Assembly: GCA_945874095.1 (NCBI GenBank)
Contig: CAMCFM010000059.1
Coordinates: 1-13,396, forward strand
Source: Candidatus Kuenenia stuttgartensis
Lineage (GTDB): Bacteria; Planctomycetota; Planctomycetia; Isosphaerales; Isosphaeraceae
Direction of reading: 5' to 3'
Length of the DNA: 13,396 bases
The position numbers and the translations under genes are program-made. The notes beneath the pieces are model-generated. The model saw nothing but the letters and a program-made list of their open reading frames with translations. It ran no database searches and was not told the origin of the DNA. Below are positions 6,113 through 13,396 of this stretch, piece after piece (the stretch's first letter is position 1; each line of letters begins with the position of its first letter).

Positions 6113-7405
6113 GTGTCGAACACTTGCGTGGTGGGCTTGCAGTGGGGTGACGAAGCTAAGGGCAAAATTGTGGACTTGCTCTGCGATGTTCACGATGTGG
6201 TTGTCCGTTATCAAGGCGGTGCCAATGCGGGCCATACCGTCATGGTCGGCGAGAATACGTACAAGCTCTCACTCGTGCCGACAGGCGCTGTCAGGCCTGA
6301 TGTAGACTGCGTGATCGGCAACGGAGTGGTCATCCACCCGCCCATGCTCCTGGCCGAAATGGATCGCCTGCAGACTCAAGGCCTGAATTTCCACGGCCGC
6401 ATGCATATCAGCGACCGCGCCCACGTCATCTTCCCCTATCACCTCGAAGAAGAACGATGGTCCGAAGAATCGACCACCGAAGGCGAACGCCTCGGTACCA
6501 CCCGTCGCGGTATCGGCCCCTGCTATAAAGATAAAGTGGGCCGTGTGCACGGGATACGGATCGGTGAACTGTTCCGCCCCGATCACTTGCGCCAGCGTCT
6601 GCGGCGGATCGTGGAATTCAAGAACCAGATCTTCAGCGCCACTCTGAACCCATTCATTCCACTCGATGCAGACGCCATTGCCGACGATTATCTCGGCTAT
6701 GCCGAACGCCTTCGACCATTCGTCACAGACACCACAGCCTGGCTGGCCAGTGCCGTAAAGGCAAACAGGAACATCCTTTTCGAAGGTGCCCAGGGTTCGC
6801 TTCTGGACATTGATTACGGCACCTTCCCGTTCGTCACCTCTTCAAACTCGTCGGCAGCTGGGCTGGGCACAGGCTCAGGCGTGCACGCCCGTCAGGTTCA
6901 GAACTGGGTCGGGATCGTCAAAGCCTATACCACTCGGGTCGGCGGTGGCCCATTCCCAACTGAGCTTGACAATGAAATTGGCCAGCGGATTCGTGAACGA
7001 GGCCGCGAGTACGGCACCGTCACAGGCCGTCCACGCCGCTGCGGATGGTTCGACGCCGTAGCCGTTCGCCATTCCGCCTGGGTCAGCGGAGCCACTGAGC
7101 TTTCCGTGATGCTGCTGGACGTGCTCTCAGGGTTTGATGAAATCAAGGTGGCTGTGGCTTATGAGCGGCCCGATGGGTCGCGTCTGGAATGGTTCCCCGG
7201 TTGCCTGGAGGAATTAGGTCAGGTCAAGCCGATCTACGAAACCTTCCCGGGTTGGGCTGAAGACGTGACTGGCGTGAAGGATTGGTCGGATTTCCCTGAG
7301 AATTTCAAGAAGTACGTTCAGGTTCTGGCTGACCAGGTGGGTGTGCCCGTACGTCGGGTGAGTGTTGGGCCAGAGCGGACCCAGACTGTCGCGGTTCCTG
7401 TCTGA
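6113..7405 (+). CDS. purA: Adenylosuccinate synthetase PurA
   Basis: PurA joins IMP and aspartate using GTP to form adenylosuccinate, the first committed step from IMP to AMP. The 430 residues match the E. coli length and align throughout: QWGDEAKGKIVDLL at 10-23, RYQGGANAGHT at 32-42, GTTRRGIGPCYKDKV, FEGAQGSLLDIDYGTFPFVT, STRVG-like TTRVGGGPFPTEL, TGRPRRCGWFD and VGPERTQTV near the C-terminus. Catalytic Asp13 and His41 are present. The P-loop signature is normally GDEGKGK; here the second Gly is Ala15. The start is GTG 6113 with GAAGGG (6099-6104) at 8-base spacing. The gene appears to be its own unit, with a candidate promoter at 6011-6040. An active enzyme is expected since the remaining signature is intact. 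Confidence 0.97.
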   Translation: MSNTCVVGLQWGDEAKGKIVDLLCDVHDVVVRYQGGANAGHTVMVGENTYKLSLVPTGAVRPDVDCVIGNGVVIHPPMLLAEMDRLQTQGLNFHGRMHISDRAHVIFPYHLEEERWSEESTTEGERLGTTRRGIGPCYKDKVGRVHGIRIGELFRPDHLRQRLRRIVEFKNQIFSATLNPFIPLDADAIADDYLGYAERLRPFVTDTTAWLASAVKANRNILFEGAQGSLLDIDYGTFPFVTSSNSSAAGLGTGSGVHARQVQNWVGIVKAYTTRVGGGPFPTELDNEIGQRIRERGREYGTVTGRPRRCGWFDAVAVRHSAWVSGATELSVMLLDVLSGFDEIKVAVAYERPDGSRLEWFPGCLEELGQVKPIYETFPGWAEDVTGVKDWSDFPENFKKYVQVLADQVGVPVRRVSVGPERTQTVAVPV

Positions 7406-7408
7406 TTC

Positions 7409-7417
7409 TGCTAGAAT
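7409..7417 (+). promoter_or_regulatory. Candidate extended -10 promoter for uppS-cdsA
   Basis: TGC-TAGAAT lies directly after the purA stop codon (7403-7405), an extended -10 with a 5/6 match to TATAAT. No convincing -35 is visible. It shares the TGCTAGnAT form with the candidate purA promoter. It would allow uppS-cdsA transcription independent of purA. Confidence 0.4.
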
Positions 7418-7532
7418 CCAGATAACGATTCACGACCCCAAAAAATGGCGACCAGCAGATTGTCGACAAAGCGGGCATGGTTCCACATTCCAAGCCCACT
7501 TTTCGATCCGTTTCGGAGGCTTTCGTAATTCC

Positions 7533-8318
7533 ATGAGCAGTGCCACTCTGGCTCCGAGCAACTTGACTGAAGAAGGTCGCAATCGTCTTGCTGCAATTGG
7601 GCTCAATCAAGACCAGTTGCCCCGCCATGTGGCCATTATCATGGACGGCAACGGCCGATGGGCTCAGGAACGCGGCCTTCCCCGGGTTTTCGGGCACCGT
7701 CGTGGAATCCAGAGCGTACGAGCCGTTTCTGAAGAGTGTCGCCGACTGGGCTTGAAACAGCTCACTCTTTATTGCCTGTCAGTCGAGAACTGGAAGCGTC
7801 CGCCCCGCGAGCTCAAGTTTCTGATGCGTTTGCTGCGCCATTTCCTGGTCGTGGAACGCGATGAACTGGCCTCTGAGAACATCCGGCTGGTCATGATCGG
7901 CGAACGTGAAGGCCTACCAGCCGACGTTCTAGCCGAGATGGACCGAACCGTTGAGATGACTCGCAACAACACCGGTATGACACTCGCTTTAGCTGTGAAT
8001 TACGGTGGCCGGACCGAGATCGCCAAAGCCGCTCGCAGGATCGCCGAAAAAGTTGCCAGAGGCGAACTCCTGCCCTCAGACATCAACGAATCCCTGTTCG
8101 ACCAGCACCTGGATACAGCCGGAATGCCCGACCCGGACCTGTTGATCCGGACGGCTGGGGAAATGCGTGTCTCAAACTATCTGCTTTGGCAAATTTCTTA
8201 CTCAGAGCTTTGGGTGACTGAAACCAATTGGCCCGACTTCCGGGAAGATCACCTGGCCGAAAGTTTCCACGCCTATGCTGGTCGCAAGCGAAAATTTGGC
8301 GGACTGATCAAAGGCTGA
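7533..8318 (+). CDS. uppS: Isoprenyl transferase (undecaprenyl diphosphate synthase) UppS
   Basis: This cis-prenyltransferase extends farnesyl diphosphate with isopentenyl diphosphate units to make undecaprenyl diphosphate, the carrier for peptidoglycan and other surface glycans. Motifs in order: HVAIIMDGNGRWAQERG at 32-48 with catalytic Asp38, GHRRG, LTLYCLSVENWKRP, AVNYGGRTEI near 154-163, and DLLIRTAGEMRVSNYLLWQ at 202-220 with substrate-binding Arg206, followed by YSELWVTETNWPDF. The 261 residues are the usual length. The frame is open upstream to a GTG at 7362 inside purA, but ATG 7533 is chosen because family similarity begins just after it and GGAGG lies at 7515-7519; the 13-base spacing is long. 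cdsA follows after 33 bases, the order seen in many bacteria, so the two are probably co-transcribed. Confidence 0.95.
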   Translation: MSSATLAPSNLTEEGRNRLAAIGLNQDQLPRHVAIIMDGNGRWAQERGLPRVFGHRRGIQSVRAVSEECRRLGLKQLTLYCLSVENWKRPPRELKFLMRLLRHFLVVERDELASENIRLVMIGEREGLPADVLAEMDRTVEMTRNNTGMTLALAVNYGGRTEIAKAARRIAEKVARGELLPSDINESLFDQHLDTAGMPDPDLLIRTAGEMRVSNYLLWQISYSELWVTETNWPDFREDHLAESFHAYAGRKRKFGGLIKG

Positions 8319-8351
8319 TCCAACATCCCATCAGGGAGAGAATGCAACACT

Positions 8352-9218
8352 TTGCTTCGCCAACGCTTACCCATCGGAATTGCCCTAATCATGATCTTTG
8401 TCTCCATCCTCTGGGTGGATGGCAGAACCGCGCCTTATCATCCGATCTGGATCGGACTTGTGACACTTCTCAGTATCCTTGCCAGCCTTGAGCTTCAGCA
8501 TTTACTCGCAAAATCAATCGCCACACCGTACGCCTATTTGATGACAGCCTGCTCGGCTGCATGTCTCTTCTCGAATATTTTTTCAGCAGCCTCAGGCTTG
8601 AACGGGCCTCTCTCATTTAGCCCAGTCGCCATCACATTCTGCTTTAGCCTGGCAGCCATTCTTGTCACGGGTGTCCAGGAATTTGACGATATGCAACCGA
8701 TCATGCCACGACTGGCATCTACTGTTTTTGGAGTGGCTTATGTGGGAATCCTCGGCTCGTTTCTGGCCCAAATCCGGTTCCTGAATGGCCCTGAACAAGG
8801 CGCATTCGCACTGGCCCTGCTGATCGGGGTCACAAAAGGCACAGACACTGGGGCTTATACATTCGGGAAAATATTTGGTCGTCATTTAATGACCCCAAAA
8901 CTCTCTCCGAAAAAGACCTGGGAAGGCGCGATCGGTGGACTGTTTTTTGCCGTTTTGATGGCACAGATCATCACCTCACTCGAAATTTCGGTCCGTGGCC
9001 AAGCCACTCTGGAATGGCTTCCAGCGCGACTTCTATTCGCCATAACTGTATCCATAGCAGGTCAGTTAGGCGATTTGGCGGAATCTCTGATCAAGCGTGA
9101 GGCACACTTAAAAGATGCTTCTACAGTGATCCCGGGATTTGGAGGAGTGCTGGACCTTCTCGATTCGCTGTTTTTAGCGGCTCCGGTGGGTTGGGCGATT
9201 TTGACGATCTTGCGCTGA
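8352..9218 (+). CDS. cdsA: Phosphatidate cytidylyltransferase CdsA
   Basis: CdsA makes CDP-diacylglycerol from phosphatidic acid and CTP in the inner membrane, the branch point for bacterial phospholipids. The 288 residues contain about seven to eight hydrophobic segments and end in the CdsA signature at 245-271: SLIKR, KD at 254-255, then PGFGGVLDLLD. Two signature positions differ from the usual form (KD...PGHGG.LDR.D): His is Phe263 and Arg is Leu269. The Lys-Asp pair and both Asp of the last motif (268, 271) are kept. The K-x-TWEG stretch (SPKKTWEGAIGG) and KGTDTGAY are also typical. The start is TTG 8352, giving an N-terminal MLRQR before the first membrane segment; GGGAGAG (8334-8340) is 11 bases upstream. 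A nearer ATG at 8342 is in another frame, and ATG at residue 14 would cut the first membrane segment. Probably in an operon with uppS. Confidence 0.92.
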   Translation: MLRQRLPIGIALIMIFVSILWVDGRTAPYHPIWIGLVTLLSILASLELQHLLAKSIATPYAYLMTACSAACLFSNIFSAASGLNGPLSFSPVAITFCFSLAAILVTGVQEFDDMQPIMPRLASTVFGVAYVGILGSFLAQIRFLNGPEQGAFALALLIGVTKGTDTGAYTFGKIFGRHLMTPKLSPKKTWEGAIGGLFFAVLMAQIITSLEISVRGQATLEWLPARLLFAITVSIAGQLGDLAESLIKREAHLKDASTVIPGFGGVLDLLDSLFLAAPVGWAILTILR

Positions 9219-9247
9219 GCTGTTTTGTCACACTCCGCCTTATCTCG

Positions 9248-9281
9248 TTGTGTTTTATAACAAATTTCGTGATAATTGTTA
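9248..9281 (+). promoter_or_regulatory. Candidate promoter and overlapping inverted repeat before phoH
   Basis: TTGTGT (9248-9253) and GATAAT (9271-9276) are separated by 17 bases. TAACAA (9258-9263) and TTGTTA (9276-9281) form an inverted repeat that straddles the -10 element and could be an operator. Both are weak statistically in AT-rich intergenic sequence. Confidence 0.35.
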
Positions 9282-9344
9282 AAGCTGAGCCAAGCCAATG
9301 AGCCACACAGGATCTCAATCGTAACTGTTTTGCAAGGAATGGTC

Positions 9345-10319
9345 ATGCCCGACTCGCCGATCTCGGTGACAATCGCTCTGGATAGCCACGACGAAGAAAT
9401 TGCCGTTCTGGGAAGCCGAGACCAGTTTCTCCGGCAAATTCGCGATTCGTTGGGCATTAAGATCTTAGCCAGACACGGCGAACTTCGAATCGACGGCGAT
9501 GCCGATCGTGTCGAACGAGCACAGTTGGTTTTCTCGGAACTGCGTCAGCTTTACGCCACCAAAGTCACGATCAGTTCCACGGAAGTGAACCGGATCCTCG
9601 ACGAAACCAACCCGTCAGCCTCGAAACTGGCGGAACTTTCGCCTGCCCCAACGCCTCTCGAAATTCGCGAAGGCAGCAAGGTCGTCAGGGCCCGAACCGA
9701 AGGCCAGGCGGCTTACCTCAAAGCCCTCAAAGATAACGAACTCGTTTTTGCCCTTGGCCCAGCCGGTACCGGCAAAACATTTCTGGCCGTGGCGGTGGCT
9801 GTGGGCGCTCTGCGATCCGGCAGCATCAAGAAAATTGTTCTGGTCAGGCCCGCCGTTGAAGCTGGGGAGCACCTTGGGTTCCTCCCAGGCGATCTCGAAG
9901 CCAAAATCAATCCGTATCTCAGGCCTCTGCTGGACGCACTCAATGATCTGATGGACTTCGAACAAGTTCGCAGATACATGACAAGCGACCTGATTGAAAT
10001 CGCACCTCTCGCTTATATGAGAGGCCGAACCCTGAACGACGCCATGATCATTCTGGATGAAGGCCAAAACGCCACCATCTCCCAGATGAAAATGTTCCTC
10101 ACCCGGATGGGTAGCAATGCCCGGATCGTGGTAACAGGCGACCCTTCTCAAAACGACCTCCCGCCCGGCATTCCCAGCGGCCTGGACGACGCCGTGGATC
10201 GGATCCGTGGGATCAAAAGTGTTGGCGTGATCACTCTGACCAAGGCCGATATCGTCCGCCACCCACTGGTCCAAGCCATTGTGGAAGCCTACGAGAAACC
10301 GAAAAAGGACGAGAAGTAA
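9345..10319 (+). CDS. phoH: PhoH-like ATPase (YbeZ/PhoH family)
   Basis: A 324-residue cytoplasmic P-loop ATPase of the PhoH/YbeZ family, an RNA helicase-like family found next to ybeY in many bacteria and thought to act in RNA metabolism. Residues 1-100 form the usual N-terminal KH-like part. Walker A is GPAGTGKT at 138-145. The family block RPAVEAGEHLGFLPGD follows, then NPYLRPLLDAL, and Walker B with MIILDEGQNA (Asp238-Glu239), then FLTRMGSNARIVVTGDPSQN and DIVRHPLVQAIVEAYE at the end. The frame opens at a TTG (9276), but ATG 9345 is chosen, 6 bases after AAGGA (9334-9338); an ATG at 9339 overlaps the Shine-Dalgarno itself. It heads a same-strand run with the HD protein (58-base gap), ybeY and recO, and a candidate promoter lies upstream. 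Confidence 0.94.
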   Translation: MPDSPISVTIALDSHDEEIAVLGSRDQFLRQIRDSLGIKILARHGELRIDGDADRVERAQLVFSELRQLYATKVTISSTEVNRILDETNPSASKLAELSPAPTPLEIREGSKVVRARTEGQAAYLKALKDNELVFALGPAGTGKTFLAVAVAVGALRSGSIKKIVLVRPAVEAGEHLGFLPGDLEAKINPYLRPLLDALNDLMDFEQVRRYMTSDLIEIAPLAYMRGRTLNDAMIILDEGQNATISQMKMFLTRMGSNARIVVTGDPSQNDLPPGIPSGLDDAVDRIRGIKSVGVITLTKADIVRHPLVQAIVEAYEKPKKDEK

Positions 10320-10377
10320 ACGCCTCTTTTCGATCTGACTCGAGCCGGAACTTTGCCATCATGACGGCACACCTCAC

Positions 10378-12621
10378 ATGAGTTCGGTACGGCGACGCTG
10401 GAAATTTCTGCGGAATCCTCGTAGCACAGATTTTGATCTGGGTAGCGACCGCCGTATCGTCCAAACCCGTGGTCGACGGCTTCGCTTCGCCATCATGATC
10501 GCCTCATGCCTCGTCTCAGCCGCATTGGTGCACGGCCTTGGCCCACCTTTCGGCTTCAGACTGGGCCAAAGACCACATCGCGAAATCCGTTTGAATGTGG
10601 ATCAGATTTCGCGCCGAAATGCACTTCGGTCCAACGCTCAGCGACAGATCCGCGAGGATGCCGTTGCACCCCGAATGCTCCATAATCCTGGCCCGATCGA
10701 GGATCGGATCAAGTCCATTGAAGACTTGGGAACAGCCGCCGGGTTAGCCAATCGGGTGGACGAACTCCCTGCCTCCATCACTCAGGCCTGGGGCATGATT
10801 TCTCCGGAATTGTTCGAAGATCTCAGAGAAGCCAACGACGTTCCGGAACGTCGCGATCAATTCTCCCGAGAGCTTCGCGAAGCCTTCAGCCCAGTTCTCA
10901 AGGAAGGCATTCTGAGCCCGACGCCCCTGCCCCGGATTGATCAAAACGCCACTCAGTTTGCGATCAGGCTTGAGGGACAGGACGATTCGCAATCCAGGAT
11001 GGTCACGCGTGACCACGTTTCACCTGAGCGTCTGGGCCGGCCCGACAGCGACTTTGGAAAGCACTTTGTCTCCAGCTTCAGGCCACCGGAACTCGGTCGA
11101 CGACTGTTCGAACTGATCGACGACAAACTTGCCGCCTCGCCCACCCTGACCTACGACGAACGCGAAACAACGGCTGCCCGTGAACAGGCCAGAAGCGAAG
11201 TTCCTGATATTTTCGATCAGTTCAAACGCGGCGACCTGCTCGTGGAACAAGGTCAGCCCATCGACGCTGAAACCCTTGACCTGCTTCGACTTGAACACGA
11301 TCGATCGGCCGCACTATTCACGCACCAGGATGTCGCCCTGCGATGGGTCGCCTCTGTGGGCCTGTGCGCAGCCCTTTACGGCCTATTAAGTATCTATCTG
11401 ATTCGTAACGAGCCCCGACTGGCAGCCGACACCGCCAAAATCGTCCTCCTCTGCAGCCTGATCAATATTGGCCTGGCCACCATGCGCGTGCTGTCGGTCC
11501 AAAGCTGGGACGCTGAAGCCTTGCCAGTGGCCGTCGGCGGAATGGTGGTCACCATCGCTTTCGGCATGGACGTGGCCATCCTCTTCACACTCGGCCTTTC
11601 CCTTCTGACATGCCTCACGCTCGGAGTCGGTATCGACGAGCTGATCGTGCTCGCAGGTGGGACTACAGCCGGTATTGTGACTCTGGGCGATGTGCGGTCC
11701 CGTACAAAGCTCATTAAAGTTGGTCTGACGATCGGTTTAGCATATTTTTTAATGACGTGGTCAGCCGGCCTCTGGCAACGCGATCCCATCGAGCTGATCC
11801 TTTCCATCAGCCTCTGGAGGATGGTCTGGGGCCTGATGGCAGGCTTCTTTCTGGGCGGAATTCTGCCGTTTCTGGAGTCGTATCTGGGACTGGTCACAGG
11901 CATTAGCCTGCTCGAACTGGGCGACGTGCGCCACCCTCTGCTCCAGGAACTGGTCCGCCGCGCTCCGGGAACTTACAACCACTCGGTCACGGTCGGTGCG
12001 CTCGCGGAATCGGCTGCCGAACAAATCGGGGCGAATGCTTTGCTGGTTCGGGTTGGGGCTTATTTTCACGATATTGGCAAGATGATCAAACCGGAATATT
12101 TTGTCGAGAATCAAGTCCGTGGTCAAACCAGTCGCCATGCTGGCCTGAACCCTTCGATCAGCACCATGATCATCATCGGACACGTGAAGGACGGTTATGA
12201 ACTGGGCCTGGAATACAACCTGCCGGAACCGATCATGGATCTGATCCAGCAGCACCACGGGACCAGTCTGGTCGAATATTTTTATCGCGAAGCCACCAAA
12301 CGCGAGGCCAGTTCCGCTGACCCTGTGGGGATCCACGAGAGTGCTTTTCGATATCCTGGCCCTGCTCCCCAAAGCCGTGAAGCCGCGATCCTCATGATCA
12401 GCGATGCCGTGGAATCCGCCAGCCGGACACTTTCCGAACCGACTCCAGCCCGTCTTGAAGCATTGGTCGATGAACTCGTCGCCAAACGTCTGGACGACGG
12501 CCAATTCGATGAATGTGGCGTGACTCTCAAAGAACTCGCCCAAATCAAGAAAAGCCTGACCAAATCCCTGATCGGGCTATATCATGCACGTATCAAATAT
12601 CCGGAAACCCGGACAGCCTGA
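10378..12621 (+). CDS. pgpH: 7TM-HD domain phosphodiesterase, PgpH/YqfF family (probable cyclic-di-AMP hydrolase)
   Basis: The 747-residue membrane protein has the full 7TMR-HD layout. It begins with a basic N-terminus, then one membrane segment (about 36-55), an extracytoplasmic domain (about 56-315, with GDLLVEQGQPIDAETLDLL near its end), seven membrane segments (about 320-510) and a cytoplasmic HD domain (about 520-745). Metal-site residues align with Listeria PgpH: His535 (TYNHSV), His564-Asp565 (FHDIGK), His602 (HVKDG), His626-His627 (QHHGT) and Asp676 (ISDAVE). FRYPGPAPQS and DGQFDECGVTL are further family marks. PgpH cleaves cyclic-di-AMP to pApA; that substrate is inferred from the family. 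A diadenylate cyclase is not in this window. The ATG lacks a good Shine-Dalgarno; it overlaps the stop of a six-codon frame starting at 10361, which might couple translation. Position between phoH and ybeY matches the conserved bacterial gene order. Confidence 0.9.
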   Translation: MSSVRRRWKFLRNPRSTDFDLGSDRRIVQTRGRRLRFAIMIASCLVSAALVHGLGPPFGFRLGQRPHREIRLNVDQISRRNALRSNAQRQIREDAVAPRMLHNPGPIEDRIKSIEDLGTAAGLANRVDELPASITQAWGMISPELFEDLREANDVPERRDQFSRELREAFSPVLKEGILSPTPLPRIDQNATQFAIRLEGQDDSQSRMVTRDHVSPERLGRPDSDFGKHFVSSFRPPELGRRLFELIDDKLAASPTLTYDERETTAAREQARSEVPDIFDQFKRGDLLVEQGQPIDAETLDLLRLEHDRSAALFTHQDVALRWVASVGLCAALYGLLSIYLIRNEPRLAADTAKIVLLCSLINIGLATMRVLSVQSWDAEALPVAVGGMVVTIAFGMDVAILFTLGLSLLTCLTLGVGIDELIVLAGGTTAGIVTLGDVRSRTKLIKVGLTIGLAYFLMTWSAGLWQRDPIELILSISLWRMVWGLMAGFFLGGILPFLESYLGLVTGISLLELGDVRHPLLQELVRRAPGTYNHSVTVGALAESAAEQIGANALLVRVGAYFHDIGKMIKPEYFVENQVRGQTSRHAGLNPSISTMIIIGHVKDGYELGLEYNLPEPIMDLIQQHHGTSLVEYFYREATKREASSADPVGIHESAFRYPGPAPQSREAAILMISDAVESASRTLSEPTPARLEALVDELVAKRLDDGQFDECGVTLKELAQIKKSLTKSLIGLYHARIKYPETRTA

Positions 12622-12657
12622 CCGAATCACCACTCACACGCTTGAAGGAGTCGGCCT

Positions 12658-13116
12658 GTGATCATCGAAATCTCGAACCGGCAATCCGAAGTGCCTATCA
12701 AGATAGCCCACTTTGAAAAACTGGTCCAGCGCATGCTGGCATACCTGAACATGACGGAAGGCGAAATTTCGGTCGCTTTTGTCGATAATCAGGCCATCGC
12801 CGAACTCAACTGGGAGTTCCTGGAACATGAAGGCCCGACAGACATTATCACGTTTCCACTATCTGATCCGGGACTACAGATTTTAGAAGCTGAGCTGGTC
12901 ATTTCAGCCCCTTGGGCCGCCGAGGTTGCAGCCCGGAATGGCGATCAGGTGGACAATGAACTGGCTCTTTATCTGGCTCATGGCCTGCTGCATCTTACAG
13001 GTCAGGACGACATTGAACCAGACGATGCTCTGGAAATGCGACGCCGGGAGCTCCAGTTACTTAAGGCTCTTGAACTGGCCATACCTCGCAACCGATTCGA
13101 ATCTGTTGAGGGCTGA
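12658..13116 (+). CDS. ybeY: Endoribonuclease/rRNA maturation factor YbeY, with altered active-site residues
   Basis: The 152 residues match the UPF0054/YbeY family, which takes part in 16S rRNA 3'-end maturation and ribosome quality control. Visible marks are IAELNWEFLEHEGPTDIITF (47-66) and HGLLHLTGQDD at 108-118, then the ALEMRRRELQLL helix. In the standard zinc motif HGxLHxxGYDH three His bind the metal. Here His108 and His112 are kept, but the third His is Asp118 and the preceding Tyr is Gln116. In addition, the conserved Arg of the N..YR....pT segment (Arg59 in E. coli) is Leu55. Asp can ligate zinc, so metal binding may persist, but nuclease activity is uncertain. The start is GTG 12658, 7 bases after AAGGAG (12645-12650). 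It lies 36 bases after the HD gene and 8 before recO, so an operon is likely. Confidence 0.88.
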   Translation: MIIEISNRQSEVPIKIAHFEKLVQRMLAYLNMTEGEISVAFVDNQAIAELNWEFLEHEGPTDIITFPLSDPGLQILEAELVISAPWAAEVAARNGDQVDNELALYLAHGLLHLTGQDDIEPDDALEMRRRELQLLKALELAIPRNRFESVEG

Positions 13117-13124
13117 ATTGAATC

Positions 13125-13396
13125 ATGCCGGCTCATCGGTGCATGGGATTGGTGATTCGCGGGGCGGATGTGTTTAACACAAGTCGTGTGTTCACGGTGT
13201 TTACGCGCGACCTGGGCCGGGTGGAAGGGATCGCAAAAGGGTCACGTCGGCTGAAGAGTCCGTTTGAAAATGGGCTTGACCTTTTATCCATCTGCGATAT
13301 TGTCATTCTTCATAAAGGCAACGAGACGCTGGACCTCATCACCGAGGCGTGTCTGGTCGAGCGTTTTGAAGCCTTGCGAACCGACCTTCCGGCGAT
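13125..13396 (+). CDS. recO: DNA repair protein RecO, N-terminal part (cut by window end)
   Basis: About 90 residues are visible, open to the window edge. MGLVIRGADVFNTSRVFTVF, TRDLGRVEGIAKGSRRLKS, then PFENGLDLLSICDIVIL and LVERFEALRTDLPA match the N-terminal OB-fold of RecO and the start of its helical part. RecO works with RecR (and RecF) to load RecA on single-stranded DNA coated by SSB during gap repair. The start is taken at ATG 13125, eight bases after the ybeY stop; GAGGG at 13108-13112 is a rather distant Shine-Dalgarno. A second ATG at 13143 is possible. Firmicutes also carry recO near phoH-ybeY, which supports the call. The zinc-finger and C-terminal part cannot be seen. Confidence 0.88.
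   Translation, partial: MPAHRCMGLVIRGADVFNTSRVFTVFTRDLGRVEGIAKGSRRLKSPFENGLDLLSICDIVILHKGNETLDLITEACLVERFEALRTDLPA

Noticed and set aside
7362..7532. Upstream in-frame extension of uppS from a GTG within purA
   Set aside because: The extension overlaps the purA end, contains the candidate promoter, and lacks family similarity. ATG 7533 with GGAGG upstream gives the normal length.
9615..10274. 219-codon open frame on the minus strand
   Set aside because: Antisense to the phoH core with Walker A and B motifs; no family features of its own.
11761..12543. 260-codon open frame on the minus strand
   Set aside because: Antisense to the HD domain of the PgpH-like gene, whose metal-site residues are clearly coded on the + strand.

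Overview
All convincing genes lie on the + strand and most are housekeeping genes. Several features point to a planctomycete, though no search was run. These are an excisionase-type helix-turn-helix fused to a response-regulator receiver domain, a stand-alone secretin-like exported protein, GDEAKGK instead of GDEGKGK in PurA, and base composition that looks moderately GC-rich by eye. Family-level placement (for example near Planctopirus or Gimesia) would be a guess.

Layout. 1-519: 3' part of a DNA-binding/receiver fusion protein. 635-2248: GT-C type membrane glycosyltransferase-like protein. 2349-2825: moaC (molybdenum cofactor). 2887-3906: long-chain trans-polyprenyl diphosphate synthase. 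4015-4452: small XRE-family regulator with a palindrome over its start codon, followed by a clear intrinsic terminator (4489-4520). 4649-5890: exported secretin-like protein with a twin-arginine-like signal, followed by a strong hairpin (5946-5975). 6113-7405: purA. 7533-8318 and 8352-9218: uppS and cdsA, a classic envelope-lipid pair. 9345-10319, 10378-12621, 12658-13116 and 13125-13396 (cut by the window end): phoH, a 7TM-HD phosphodiesterase of the PgpH/YqfF family, ybeY and recO.

How the genes fit together. The uppS-cdsA pair supplies undecaprenyl diphosphate (lipid carrier for wall glycans) and CDP-diacylglycerol (phospholipid precursor). The polyprenyl synthase upstream makes the all-trans chain, probably for a quinone tail. 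The phoH-pgpH-ybeY-recO run matches the core of the conserved Firmicutes phoH-yqfF-ybeY-dgkA-cdd-era-recO neighbourhood, without dgkA, cdd and era. It joins a probable cyclic-di-AMP hydrolase to RNA/ribosome maturation and DNA repair genes.

I found no mobile element, CRISPR array, tRNA, rRNA or integrase, and no obvious undescribed multi-gene system. The best leads are substitutions in otherwise conserved active sites (YbeY, CdsA, PurA, the receiver domain), the orphan secretin-like protein and its 3' hairpin, and the palindrome at the XRE gene start. No gap between genes exceeds 300 bases; the longest are 5891-6112 and 4453-4648.
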